Under the pieces are notes generated by a model. It saw only the letters and a list, made by a program, of their open reading frames with translations, was not told the origin of the DNA and ran no database searches. A program made the translations under genes and the position numbers. From Musa acuminata AAA Group (taxonomy: Eukaryota; Streptophyta; Magnoliopsida; Zingiberales; Musaceae), in the NCBI RefSeq assembly GCF_036884655.1, contig NC_088359.1:18914501-18978500 (forward strand): DNA of 64,000 nucleotides. The letters run 5' to 3'. Positions 11,024 to 21,854 of this stretch are shown here, one piece after another (the first letter of the stretch is position 1; every line of letters begins with the position of its first letter).

Positions 11024-14000
11024 ATGAAGATAACATGCTGGAATGTTCGTGGACTTAATAAGACTGAGAAATGTCGATAGCTCAACAGAATAATCAAGTC
11101 TACCGCATGTGATATTGTTATTCTAGTGGAAACGAAAATTAAACAATCGCGCGTTCAAGCTTAAAAGAATTTAATATGGCCGGACGCAGAACTGTTTACC
11201 AATGACTCAAATGAAACTTTTGGTAGAATATGGGTCTTATGGCATCCTAACTCTATTAATGCCTAGTTTATTTCTGCTACTGATCAATTCATCCATCTTA
11301 AGGTAGAGGACAAAAAAAATTGCTGTCAATTCAATTTCACTGTATATATGCTTCAATCAGTATGCAAGAAAGAAATACACTGTGGTCTGATCTAACTAAC
11401 ATTGCAGATGGCAGTCTTAATGTACCTTGGATTGTTCTTGGTGACTTTAATACTATTTGGTACACAAATGAAAAAGTAGGGGGTAAACAGCTTTCAGAAA
11501 GTCAACTTCAGAGTTTTAATGATTCATAGATACTACTGCATTGATTGATATGAAATCAGTGGGTAATTTGCTCTCTTAGAGTAATCAAGGTGTTGCTAAC
11601 AGAAAAATAATGGCTCGACTCGTTAGATGTCTGATTAATCAAGAATGGTTAATAGTTTACCCTGATTCACTTATTGAGTATGATGCTCCATTGTTTTCTG
11701 ATCATTCTTTAATGAACATACACGCAGATAAAGCAACACCAAAAGGCAAAAAACCGTTTAGATTCTTCAACATGTGGAGAACTCATCCTTAGTTCCTTGA
11801 TGTTATCAGATCAGCTTGGAATGTTAATGTGAATGAATCCCCCCCTTACATCTTATATCAAAAACTCAAAGCCTGCAAAGCAGCACTTAAGGAGTGGAAT
11901 ACAAATACCTTTGGCAATATTACCACCCGAGTTCAATTTTGCAGAAAGGAATTAATAGCAATGCAACATGAGCTGCAACTTCAGCCCCATGATGAGAATC
12001 TTATCGAAAAAGAGACAGAAGTTAGAAATAACTTCATGCAAGCCTTAAAGTAGGAGGAAAGTTTTGCAAAACATAAGTCTCGACAGCATTGGCTTACTTT
12101 AGGGGATTCCAATACTAAGTTTTTTTATGCTTCCATTGCTACTCGAAGAGCCGTTAACCGCATCAGGAAATGCAGAGACAAAGATAACAATCTTATTGAG
12201 AATTTAGATGAGGTTAAAGTATACACTGAGCAATTTTTTTATTCCTTACTCAACCAAGTGGGGCAACCTAATAATATTCATGCGGAGCCAATAAGAAAGC
12301 TTGATTCGAGTGCCATTTCTATCCTCAATGCCCCAATTACAGATGACGAAATAGTAAGAGTTGTCTTTAAGTCACCAAAGCACAAAAGCCCTGGTCCAGA
12401 CGGATTTCCTTCTGAATTTTCTCTTCCTAATGATGTGATTAAAGCTTGCCAACATTTTTTCTCTTCAGGTCGTATTCTTAGAGAGATGAATTGCACTTTT
12501 ATTTCTTTAATTCCCAAGAATGCAGGGGCTGATTCACTAGAGAACTATCGACCCATATCTTTATGCAACTTTATTTATAAGCTCATCTCCAAACTTTTAG
12601 CAGATAGATTACAAAAGGTAATACACAAGATAATCAGTCCAAATCAGACTGCTTTCATCAAAGAGAGAAGTATACATCATAATATTCTGCTTGCTAATGA
12701 CTTGGACAAGGATCTGCACTCAAAAGCAAAAGGGACAAAAATCTATTTTAAAGCTGATCTACGAAAAGCCTTTGACTCAGTTAATAGGAAATTTATCTAT
12801 AAGATACTCAATGGTATGAACTTCCCTCGGCAATGGGTTAATTGGATTCAATGTTGCTTAGAAACTCCAAAGTTTTCAATACTCTTCAACAGCTCACCTA
12901 TTGGTTTTTTTGGGAGCAAGAATGACATCCGACAAGGCGATCCACTCTCTCCATATCTCTTTACAATTGCAATAGAAGGACTTAGCTATATGTTGGAATA
13001 TGCGGTCACTGATGGCAGTATTAAGGTACCCCATGCTGGCCCTATTCATATATCACATATAATCTTTGCAGATGATCTTCTTATCTTTCTTCAGAATGAT
13101 TTAACTTCAGTAAGAAACCTGGCTACTATTCTGAATGATTTTGGTATAGTTTCTGGCCTTCAGTTAAATCATGCGAAAAGTAAAGTCTACATGAGCCCTT
13201 GTATTGAGGACAAAAATGTTATTGCACATACCCTAGGGGTTAGTGAGGGAAATCTACCAATTACATATCTTGGTCTCCCACTCATATCCACTGGCATTCA
13301 CAAAACCCACTGTCAGCCTATCCTGCAAAAAATAAAGAATAAAATTTCCTCCTGGAAAAATAGGCTTCTTTCGAAAGCAGGACGACTTGAACTCATCCGT
13401 TCGGTGTTGTACTCTTACTCTATATATTGGTCTAATGCATTTCTTATACCTATTGGACTTCTCCAAGATATCGAACGGTTATTAATAAACTTCTTCTGGA
13501 ATGGCACAAATGATAAGACAATGCATATGGTAAATTGGGACAACATCTGCAAACTGAAAGATGAAGGGGGGTTGAACTTGAGAAATACTAGAGATTGGAA
13601 TAAAGCATGTTTGGTAAAGCAATTGTGGGACCTTTTGCAAAACAAATGTTCCTTATGGTCACAATGGGTTTCTGCTAGGTATCTTTCAAAGGAATCGATT
13701 TGGGAAATTTCAACAAGAACATACCACTCTACAGCTTGGAAAGGAATTTTAAAAGCAAGGAATTGGCTAATCAAACACATTTCTTATGCAATCTCTACTG
13801 GAACTAATACTAATATGTGGTACGATCCTTGGGTGAATGGGAAAAGTATATTTCAATTATATGGTGACAGAATACGAAAAGACCTTAGGGCTCCCAAAGA
13901 TTGAAAGGTTTCCGAGTTCATTGCTAATGGTACCTAGTGTCTCCCTACTCCTATTTCTCCTAAAATGTTATCACTTTGGCCGACTATCACAGCTATTCCA

Positions 14001-14624
14001 ATCAGGAACAATCCTTCAGATGTACTTATTTGACTTCATGACAATGGTAAATTTAGTGCCACATCCGCATGGAATCAAATTAGGCAAAGAAATAACAAGT
14101 GGCTCCCAAGTAATTGGACATGGGATCAACCGGGATCACAGAGACATTCCTTATGTACATGGCAGACCCTTCTGAATAAACTACCTACAATAGACAATAT
14201 GAAAAGAAGAGGTATCCATCATGTTAACCGATGCTCCCTTTGCATGCAACAAGAAGAAACTGCTGACCATCTCTATTTTGCTTGTGACTATACTAAATGG
14301 ATATGGAAGGAGATTCTTCAGCGATTCGAACTCAATAGAATGCCGCAACCAAACTTGCATTAAGAATTAGCTGACCTCATGCAATGTTTTTCAAGAAAAT
14401 GGCCTCTTACACAATTGACAAAGGTTATATTCAGATGCGCTATTTGGTGGATGTGGAAGGAAAGATGTAGCAGAATCTTTGAGTGTCAAAACACAAACAA
14501 GGCTCAGCTCTTGACAGAGATTATTAGAGACTCAAGATCATGTATGGAGAACGATCTCAAAATGGAGCACCTTACACAGAGAGAAAAAGATATTTTTATC
14601 AAATTCAATTTTGCTATTAGCTAA
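11024..14624 (+). pseudogene. LINE ORF2: endonuclease, reverse transcriptase, zinc-binding C-terminus (broken)
   Basis: The ATG at 11024 begins an apurinic-type endonuclease (ITCWNVRGLNK; ILVETK; WIVLGDFNTI at about 11430; FSDHS at about 11695). It has several stops and at least two frameshifts. The linker and RT follow. After the RT, the zf-RVT type zinc-binding segment is seen at about 14180-14340 (RCSLCMQQEETADHLYFAC), and a last open piece ends at 14624. The protein would nick the target and copy the RNA in place. No separate RNase H domain is evident. The order is usual for plant LINEs of the L1 type. Confidence 0.88.
12258..13904 (+). CDS. LINE reverse transcriptase, longest intact piece of ORF2 (548 codons)
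   Basis: This is the open core of ORF2. RT blocks appear in order: SPGPDGFP (finger), LIPKNAGADSLENYRPISL, NQTAFIKERS, KADLRKAFDSV (first catalytic Asp), GDPLSPYLF, FADDLLIF (catalytic Asp pair, about 13064-13085), YLGLPL, and then the thumb and C-terminal region. The true protein begins upstream at 11024. An in-frame stop lies at 12051-12053, so the listed start is only where the frame opens. A small deletion in the finger (after PSEF), compared with the minus-strand copy, removes several residues. The catalytic residues look intact. Confidence 0.85.
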   Translation: MGQPNNIHAEPIRKLDSSAISILNAPITDDEIVRVVFKSPKHKSPGPDGFPSEFSLPNDVIKACQHFFSSGRILREMNCTFISLIPKNAGADSLENYRPISLCNFIYKLISKLLADRLQKVIHKIISPNQTAFIKERSIHHNILLANDLDKDLHSKAKGTKIYFKADLRKAFDSVNRKFIYKILNGMNFPRQWVNWIQCCLETPKFSILFNSSPIGFFGSKNDIRQGDPLSPYLFTIAIEGLSYMLEYAVTDGSIKVPHAGPIHISHIIFADDLLIFLQNDLTSVRNLATILNDFGIVSGLQLNHAKSKVYMSPCIEDKNVIAHTLGVSEGNLPITYLGLPLISTGIHKTHCQPILQKIKNKISSWKNRLLSKAGRLELIRSVLYSYSIYWSNAFLIPIGLLQDIERLLINFFWNGTNDKTMHMVNWDNICKLKDEGGLNLRNTRDWNKACLVKQLWDLLQNKCSLWSQWVSARYLSKESIWEISTRTYHSTAWKGILKARNWLIKHISYAISTGTNTNMWYDPWVNGKSIFQLYGDRIRKDLRAPKD

Positions 14625-14867
14625 AGATCTTAGGCATGATGTCAAAAGCTATACCCACAGGAAATCTTGGCATATCTGGACTTTGAATTTTATTTGTTGG
14701 CCACAGTTAAGAGTTATAGTCTACAGCATATGTAGTCATAACTACCGCATGAGTACTCTATGAGTTACCTAGCTTCGTCTATAACTTGTATAGACAAAGC
14801 TATTTATAGAAACTTTACACAAAATCAATTTACTTTTACTTATCAAAAAAAAAAAAAAAATACATGG

Positions 14868-15153
14868 CTATTTATAGGGCTTCTAAACCCTAACTCCTAA
14901 TAGGACTCCTACTTAAGACTCTTACTTCTAACCAACTCCTAATAGGACTCCTAGTCAAGACTCATATTCCCTTACAACTCTTAATTCTTCTCTAAGAAAA
15001 TACCTCCTACATGAATGCCCCTCTCAATTAGGACTCTCCTAGCTAGAGTCCTAATAGAATGTCCCTCTCAATTAGGACTCTCCTAGCTAGAGTCCTAACA
15101 GTTTTACATGAATGTCCCTCTCAATTAGGACTCTCCAAGCTAGAGTCCTAACA
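14868..15153 (-). repeat. Gypsy A1 3' LTR, second part, with triplicated end
   Basis: This continues the LTR from 8741. It holds a minus-strand TATA box (TATTTATA at 14869-14876), only 1 bp after the LINE target duplication. Three tandem units lie near its inner end (15013-15056, 15057-15100, 15101-15153). Each ends in AGTCCTAACA/ATA, the LTR terminus, and each contains the hairpin word GGACTCTCCTAGCTAGAGTCC without exact symmetry in the middle. The PPT of the minus-strand element follows (GAAGAGGGCGGGTC on the minus strand, 15154-15167). Confidence 0.82.
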
Positions 15154-16991
15154 GACCCGCCCTCTTCAAATCAGCCTTGTCCTCGAGGCTGATGATTCGT
15201 GAATTTGGGAATTTGATCTTCAAGTCATCATAGTTCTCCCAAGTGGCATCTTCTATTGGTAGGTTCACCCACTGTATTAGCACTTCATTAGTGGGTCGTC
15301 GTCGTCGAGTCATGATCCGTCGATCAATAATGGCACTTGGCTGGGTCTGGAGTTCTCTTTGGGTAGTCATATTTGGTGGGTGGCTTTGGGCTGTCTCCAA
15401 GCACCTATTTAAAACTTCCGTCTGGCTATTGGTTTGTGGGTGATATATCATACTCCATTTCAATTTAGTACCCTGCATATGGAATAACCTTGTCCAAAAT
15501 CTGCTCTTGAAGATGCAAGTAGAATTTGTCACAAGCACAATGCGTCCCTTATAGCATAATTCTTTTGAGTCCCGATTGTAATGAGCCACGGAGCTTGGTG
15601 CTTCCTCCTTTTTTTTTTTTTGATTTTACTGGTCTCCGAATCTTCCTGCCATTCCATCTTAATATCCTCAAGGAAGTCGCTGGTTGGAAGTAAAACGACC
15701 GAAAATTCAGCTTGCTCAAGTAGCTGCGAAAGCGCATCTACAACAACATTCTCTTTCCACCTTATGTAAGTTATTTCATAATCAAATCCAAGAAGTTTTG
15801 TTACCCATTTTTGCTGCTCGGGGGAAGATATCTTATGCTCCAAGAGATATTTTAGGCTTTTATGGTCGATCTTGATTTGAAAGTATCGCCTGATCAAGTA
15901 CAATCTCCACCTCGTTGCTGCGTGCATAATGGCGAGCATCTCCTTATCATATGTTAACATGTTTTGATAGGGGGGAGACAATGTCTTACTAATGTATGTG
16001 AGTGGTCGACCATCTTGCATGAGAATGTCTCCCATTCTGTCTCCAGATGCATTCGGCCTTAATGATGAAGGGTCGGTTGAAATATGGTAGCGCTAGCACC
16101 GGCGTCGTCGTTATGGCTGCCTTAAGTTTGTCAAAGGCAGTGGATGCTCTGTCCGACCATTAGAAGATATCGTTTTCTAGTCAGGAAGTAAGTGGTGCAC
16201 TGATCTTTCCATAGTTTTTCACGAACTTATGGTAGTAGCCTATTAAACCCAAAAAGCCATGTAGCAATTTTATGTTCCTCGAGGTAGGCCAGTTTTGCAT
16301 TGCTTCAATTTTGAAGGGGTCCACTGTCACACCTTCCTCTGATATGATATGCCCAAGATATTTCACCTTTTGTTAAAGAAAGTAAAAATTCGTAGTGGTC
16401 GTTGTGTGTTCGAAAGGTGATTTTCGGTATGACTTCTTCACACACTCGTATTTTATAATACCCGGATCGAAGGTCCAGCTTTGTGAAGATTTGTGCCCCC
16501 TTTCATCTAGCAATTCATCTGCTATTGGAATAAGGTATTTGTTCTTGATGGTTATGCCATTGAGAGCTCGGTAATCAACGCATATTCGTCATGTTTCGTC
16601 CTTCTTGCGTACAAGTAGCACCGGTGAAAAGTAGAGGTTGCAACTTGGCCAAATAACTCCTATTTCAAGCATCTCTTTTAAAATCCTTTTTATTTCATCC
16701 TTCTGGAGATGTGGATACCGATATGGCTGAGTATTTGCTGGAGATTTGACTGGAAAAATCATTATACAATTATCATGCCGACGAGTAAGAGGTAGGTTGT
16801 GCGGCTCGTCAAATATATCTGAAAATTTAGCAAGCAAAGGAAATAGGTTTGGATCTTCAAATTCTATTGGCTCTTCTTTAATTTGCTGCTCAAGTTGTAC
16901 CAAAAAGCCCCTGCATGCTTTATGCAAAACCTTCTTCATTTGTTGTGTGCAAATCATCGTTACGTCGCCCTCACGTTTCCCATGCAGTATC
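15154..16991 (-). pseudogene. Gypsy A1 pol remnant: RT, RNase H, integrase scrap, chromodomain-like end
   Basis: Read leftwards from 16991: the segment before the RT (LHKACRGFLVQLEQQ), the RT start (DEIKRILKEMLEIGVI; PVLLVRKKDE), the RT connection ([16 protein letters not shown]; 16181-16366), RNase H (YISKTLSPPYQNMLTYDKEM; 15529-16035), a short integrase scrap (MIYHPQTNSQTEVLNRCLE), and a chromodomain-like end (VLIQWVNLPIEDATWENYDD; about 15230-15290). The order and the last motif suit a chromovirus, perhaps near the Reina/Galadriel group. Between the words HYEFL and the KYLGHII block the catalytic FxDD segment is missing, and most of integrase is gone. Gag is absent because the copy breaks off at a sirevirus LTR fragment at 16992. 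Confidence 0.85.
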
Positions 16992-17974
16992 ACCTGTTTC
17001 GCTCAGAGACTAAGCCTAGGCCCAGTCTCGCTCGGAGACTAAGCCTAGGCGGTGCCACCGCCTGACCTGGGCGGTTGCACCGCACAGCATTCCTGGGAGA
17101 CCATCTCCTAGGCGGTGCCACTGCTTGGCAGGAATTCTGGTCTGAATGGGTTGATCCATTCGGCCTAATTTGGGTATATCAAGAGCCTAATTGCCCCCAG
17201 ATTAAGTTAATGAGATCACCTCCCATTCCTAACTTAATCTACATGCTAACTATGATATTTCTTAAGATATTTATTGCTACTTGCTCTGGTGCGTCAATCG
17301 CTTCTTCCGACGAGCTTCCGGCGAACATCCGACGAACCTTCGGCGATGCTCCGGCGGACTTCCGGCAAACTCCTGGACTTGCGACGATCCACTTGGCGTG
17401 TTCCAATGAGCTTCTTTGGCAAGCTCTTGGACTTCTCGGATTTGTTCTCGTAGAACCTCCGACGACCGTCCGGACTTCCGTCGAACTCTCGAACTCCCAA
17501 CGTGATCATAGTCTTGACTCTGGTGCAACTCCTACTGCATGTCTTACTTCCATCGTAGTTAATCCTGCACATGTAAAACAAAACTTCGATCGAGACAATT
17601 AATCCTAAGCAATTAACCAAGTTGTCCAGCATGTCATTGGTCCCTCGACGCTTCGTCCGATTATTTGGCGCATCGTCCTCTCCTGTAGCCTATTTGCCCA
17701 ATCGACCAGTTGACTCCGCAACTCCGATACCCTTGGCACAATACCCGCTCTTCTTGGCCCGATGCTCGAGTCCACGGTCGGAAGCCTTCTATCGATACGT
17801 CGACCGATCCACCGGCTTGACGTCCAATCTTTTGACATGTTCATCTGGCACAACATGATTTTTCCTGCTTTAGTTGTCTCATCCTGATCGAAGCATCCTA
17901 CATCACTCAAAACGTAGATTAAAACATAAACATAATTATCAATTGGTTTCATCATTAAAATATGAGATTCAACA
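16992..17974 (-). repeat. Truncated sirevirus LTR fragment between two gypsy A copies
   Basis: Minus-strand LTR sequence closest to S1 (shared words around the GATTGGGCAA segment). Its start, CATATTTTAATGATG-like on the right, ends at 17974 with TGTTGAATCTCA on the minus strand. Boxes lie at about 17050-17130 (GGCGGTGCCACCGCC at 17049-17063). The other terminus (TGTTAGGATC...) is missing, so about a third is lost. A 28-bp filler (17975-18002) joins it to gypsy A2. The ORFs at 17075-17955 on both strands are by-products of the CGG repeats. Confidence 0.78.
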
Positions 17975-18002
17975 CCTTTTTAATAGGGGTCGGTTTAGGT
18001 AG

Positions 18003-18055
18003 GTTTTACATGAATGTCCCTCTCAATTAGGACTCTCATAGCTAGAGTCCTAATA
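18003..18055 (-). repeat. Gypsy A2 3' LTR remnant (last 53 bp)
   Basis: This matches the last unit of the A1 LTR (TTTTACATGAATGTCCC to GTCCTAATA), followed by the same PPT-like sequence. The rest of the LTR is lost to the left, where a filler and the sirevirus LTR fragment take over. This suggests a deletion or recombination junction rather than a clean insertion. Confidence 0.75.
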
Positions 18056-19984
18056 GACCCATCCTTTTCAAATCAGCCTTGTCCTCGAGGTTGACAATTC
18101 ATGAATTCTGAGTATTTGATCTTCAAGTCGTCATAGTTCTCCTAAGTGGCAACTTCTGTTGGTAGGTTCGCCCACTGTATTAGCACTTCAGTAGTGGGTC
18201 GTCATATTCGAGTCACGGTCCGTTGATCAATAATGGCACTTGGCTGGGTTTGGAGTTCTCCTTAGGTAGTCATATTTGGTCGGTGGCTTTGGGTTGTCTC
18301 CAAGCAACTTTCATCTGGTCGTCGGTTTGTGGGTGATATGTCGTATTCCTTTTCAATTTAGTACCTTGCATATGGAATAACTTTGTCCAAAATCTACTCA
18401 GGAAGATGCAAGTAGAATTTATCACAAGCACAATGCATCCCTTATAGTGTAATTCTTTTGAGTCTCAATTATAATGAGCCACGGAGCTTGGTGCTTCCTC
18501 CAAATTTTTTTTTTTTTAATCTTACTGGCCTTTGAATCTTCTTGTCATTATATCTTAATATTCTCAAGGAAGTCACTAGTCGGAAGTGAAATGGTCGAAA
18601 ATTCAGCTTGCTCGGGTAGCTGCGAAAGCGCATATGCAACAACATTCTCTTTCCCCCTTTTGTAAGTTATTTCATAATCAAATCCAAAAAGTTTTGTTAC
18701 CCATTTTTGCTGCTCAGGGGATGATATCTTTTAGTCCAAAAAGTACTTGAAGCTTTTATGGTCGGTTTTAATTTGAAATCATCGATCGATCAAGTAGGGT
18801 CTCCACCTAATTGCTGCTTGCACAATGGCGAGCATCTTGCATGAGAATGACTCCAATTCCGACTCCATATGCATCAACCTCAATAATGAAGGGTCGGTTG
18901 AAATCTGGTAGTGCTAGCACCGGCGTCATCATCATGGCTCCCTTAAGTTTGTCAAAGGTAGCATAGGCTTTGTCCGACCATTGGAAGATATCTTTTTTCA
19001 GTAAGGAAGTAAGTGGTTTACTAATCTTTCCATAGTTTTTCATGAACTTACGGTAGTAGCCTATTAAACCCCGAAAGCCATGTAGCAATTTTATGTTACT
19101 CGGGATCAGCCAGTTCTGCATTGCTTCTATTTTGGAGGGGTCTACCATCATACCTTCCTTTGATATGATATGCCCAAGATATTCCACCTTTTGTTGAAGA
19201 AAGCAAAAATTCGTAGTGGTCGTTGTGTGTTCGAAAGGCGGTTTTCGGTATGTCTTTTTCGCACACTCGTATTTGATGATACTTTGATCGAAGGTCCAGC
19301 TTTATAAAGATTTATGCTCCCTTTCATCTAGCAATTCATCTACTACTAGAATAGGGTATTTATCCTTGATGGTTATGCCATTAAGAGCTCGGTAATCAAT
19401 GCATATTTGCCATATTTTGTCCTTCTTGCGTACAATTAGCACCGATGAAGAGTAGAGGCTGCAACTTGACCGAATAACTCCTGTTTTGAGCATCTCTTTT
19501 ATAATCCTTTGTATTTCATCCCTCTGAAGATGCAGATACTAATATGGCCAAGTATTTACTAGAGGTTTGCCTGGATGAATCGTTATATAATGATCATGCC
19601 AACGGGTAAGAGGTAGGTTGTGCGGTTCGTCAAATATATCTGAAAATTCAGAAAGCCAAGGAAGTAGGTTTGGATCTTCAAATTCTATTGGCTCTCCCTT
19701 ATTTGCTACTCAAGTTGTACCAAAAAGCCGCTGCATGCTTTATGCAAAACCTTCTCCATTTGTTGTGAGCAAATCGTCGTTACATCGTCCTCACGTTTGT
19801 CGATGAGAACAGTGATCGGTTGTTGTTTGAGAAGGCCACCAACTTTCACCGTTTGCGGGTTTGAGTAGCCGGCTAGTGCAGGTACCATAACTTCGATTGG
19901 TTGTGGCTCTTCTTCAATATCTTCTTCATGTTCAAGGCTCTCTTCTAGATGTTCAATGACCTCTTCTTCTACTAGTTCAATCAT
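18056..19984 (-). pseudogene. Gypsy A2 pol remnant: RT and RNase H with internal deletions
   Basis: A second copy of the A family, about nine bases in ten alike to A1 by eye. Leftwards it shows the protease approach (VKVGGLLKQQPITVLID, ending at about 19795) fused directly to KREDDVTTICSQQ, so the protease core is deleted. The RT start (19302-19493) and RT connection ([22 protein letters not shown]; 18807-19187) follow, then a decayed RNase H, a T-rich run at 18503, and the shortened integrase/chromodomain end. The RT catalytic segment is missing at the same place as in A1, about 19195-19235. Many frames are broken. Confidence 0.83.
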
Positions 19985-20159
19985 AAGAAGTCTCCCTTTA
20001 CTACAGCAATGCTCACGGCTCCATGGCTTGTCGCAATGCCAATATAACCCCTTCGCATATCACTCCCGAAGCACTTCTCTTGTCAACCTCTTTGGTGTAG
20101 GGACTCGGTCGATAGTAGGGGGGGCTAAGGGCTTTAGTATTGCTGGTCAAAGAGTGACC

Positions 20160-20917
20160 CTAGTCATCTGAGCTTCATGGTTTAATCACTCCTCTTGATG
20201 TCGTGTGAAAGAGATGGTTGCCATAAGCGTGTACGGTTGTCATGCTTTAACTTCTCCCTGGATCTCCGGCTTCAAGCCCTCAATGAAGGTCCCCAATAGC
20301 TATTTTTGAGACCAATCATGAGTTTGATTAGATAACCTTTCAAACCTGGTTTGGTACAACTGAATGGTGGAGGTTTGTCGGATCTTTTCTAGTTGTCCGT
20401 CAATGTTCTCGTAATCGGTTGGTCCAAAGCGGAGCAGCAGTCCTTCCTTGAATTGTCATCATGAGAGGATTTCATGAGTGTATTCAAACCAGTCAAACCA
20501 TTGTATGGCATCCCCTTCAAGATGTATAGCCGTAATTTTCACCATAGATGCATCTGCGGTTTTGTGGTACCGAAAATATCGCTCCACGCGCAAGATCCAA
20601 CCAATCGGGTCTCCTTCTTCCCATCTAGGGAAGTCCATCCTCATGTATGGATAGTTGGGGTCGGTCATAGAGCCTCCCCTCCCTTGAAAGTTATCTCTTC
20701 GAGCTTGGTGCGATTGGGCAAAGCTCTCTCCTTGATGAGATTTCTTCGGGCTTAGTGGTCGGCCCAATTTGAGTTCGGTAAAGAGTGTCCAAATCTTATC
20801 CTCCATTCGCGCCTCAAAGGTTTCAAATTTAGCATTGATTGACTCCTCATATGCCATAGTATATGCCTCCAAATATGTGATGTTAAGATCTCTCTTTTGT
20901 TGTCGGGTTAAAGGCAT
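20160..20917 (-). pseudogene. Gypsy A2 gag (Retrotrans_gag type), 5' part open
   Basis: Open from 20917 to 20459 on the minus strand, starting MPLTRQQKRDLNITYLEAYT. A coiled region (SINAKFETFEARMEDKIWTL) leads into a basic linker and then the capsid domain: MRMDFPRWEEGDPIGWILRV, ERYFRYHKT and IHLEGDAIQWFDWFEY. These are hallmarks of the gypsy retrotransposon gag domain. Stops then interrupt a continuing frame (FKEGLLLRFGPTDYENIDG; TRFERLSNQTHDW) down to about 20160. The capsid would form the particle around the RNA. No zinc knuckle is recognised in what remains. Confidence 0.82.
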
Positions 20918-21789
20918 GTATAGAGGTTGAGAGAAGTGATGGTCGAAAGGGTTGGTAGATCGATGGGTGTAGGCTACAGTTTAGGCTTGTTTTGTGGCTG
21001 TTTTGGGTGCAGTTTGAGGGTGTGGTTTAGTGGAGTTTTAGGACTGTGGATGAAAGTTTTAGATCTGTAGTAGATGGCAGCAAAGGTTTGATAAAAATCA
21101 GTGGAAGTTTGCTGCAAAATTGTGTTGTCTTGTAAGAGCAGAATTATCGTCGAAGAAACAACGGTTTCTCGATGAAATTTCCACCAAAAACTTGAGAAAT
21201 TTGAGGAGGGAATTGATAGTAAAATCTTAGTTTATATGACAGCTAGGATGTCCAATTTAATTAAGAAAATTTCGGCAGTAATAGCAAGAAAATTGGTATA
21301 AGTTGCGATAGCATAATTCTCATCGAAAAATTTCAGCGGTTTACAATGAAAATTTGCAGCAACTCAAAATCATTTTTAGAGATAAATTCCTCAATAGATT
21401 AACCTTAGATAGAAGCCAAGATAATCTATAAAGTATATAAGAAACTTCATTCAAAAAAGATTGCAAATAGATGGGTTAAGGCAACAATATGCGGCTGAAA
21501 TTTTCTGCAAATAGAGATAAAAACTTTAAACTTTGTGGCGAAAGGTTTATTCAGCAATATAGGAATAATTTTTTTTGGATTTTCGAATAAGGATAACTAA
21601 ATTGTAGCAGCAGTAAGATAGGAAATCAAAACGTGTTGCAATTCATGGAGAGATCAAAGGATGATCCGCGGTGGTAGAGATGACAGCGGAATTTGACGAT
21701 GAGCTTTTAAGCAATTGTGGGAATTGCTTTGGGCAGCTGTAGAGGGCTGATGGATGGATGTGGAAGGGCAACAAGACACCAAGAACGCT
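20918..21789 (-). other. Gypsy A2 untranslated leader
   Basis: About 870 bp lie between the gag start and the primer binding site on the minus strand. I see no ORF with similarity. The region has several AAATTT-rich and GCAG-containing stretches. A long leader is usual in this group and probably holds the RNA packaging signal, though I cannot point to it. Confidence 0.55.
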
Positions 21790-21801
21790 GCTCTGATACC
21801 A
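21790..21801 (-). other. Gypsy A2 primer binding site (Met tRNA type)
   Basis: On the minus strand TGGTATCAGAGC lies 2 bp inside the 5' LTR boundary at 21804. It fixes both the orientation of the element and the LTR edge. Confidence 0.88.
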
Positions 21802-21803
21802 GG

Positions 21804-21854
21804 TGATAGAACCCTTACAGATTCTAAACTTGGAGTTGATCTCTTTAGGGGATC
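21804..21854 (-). repeat. Gypsy A2 5' LTR, inner end (split by gypsy B)
   Basis: TGATAGAACCCTTACAGATTC up to GGGGATC. The match to the A1 LTR at 8590 breaks at 21855, where gypsy B enters, and resumes at 31073. GGATC (21850-21854) is repeated at 31068-31072. Confidence 0.88.

Larger units (their letters stand above)
8742..14858 (+). mobile_element. Near full-length LINE (non-LTR retrotransposon)
   Basis: A 6.1-kb LINE with a 5' leader of GC-rich repeats, ORF1, ORF2 (endonuclease, RT, zinc-binding region) and a poly(A) tail at about 14845-14860. AATACATGG stands before it at 8733-8741 and again after the tail at 14859-14867, the target duplication expected for target-primed reverse transcription. 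The insertion lies in the gypsy A1 LTR beside its TATA box. Both ORFs carry stops and frameshifts, so it is not active. The long 5' leader suggests that little or nothing is missing from the 5' end. Confidence 0.92.

Noticed and set aside
17075..17955. Cluster of ORFs on both strands that could be a captured gene
   Set aside because: The sequence is a sirevirus LTR fragment; the frames are LTR by-products.
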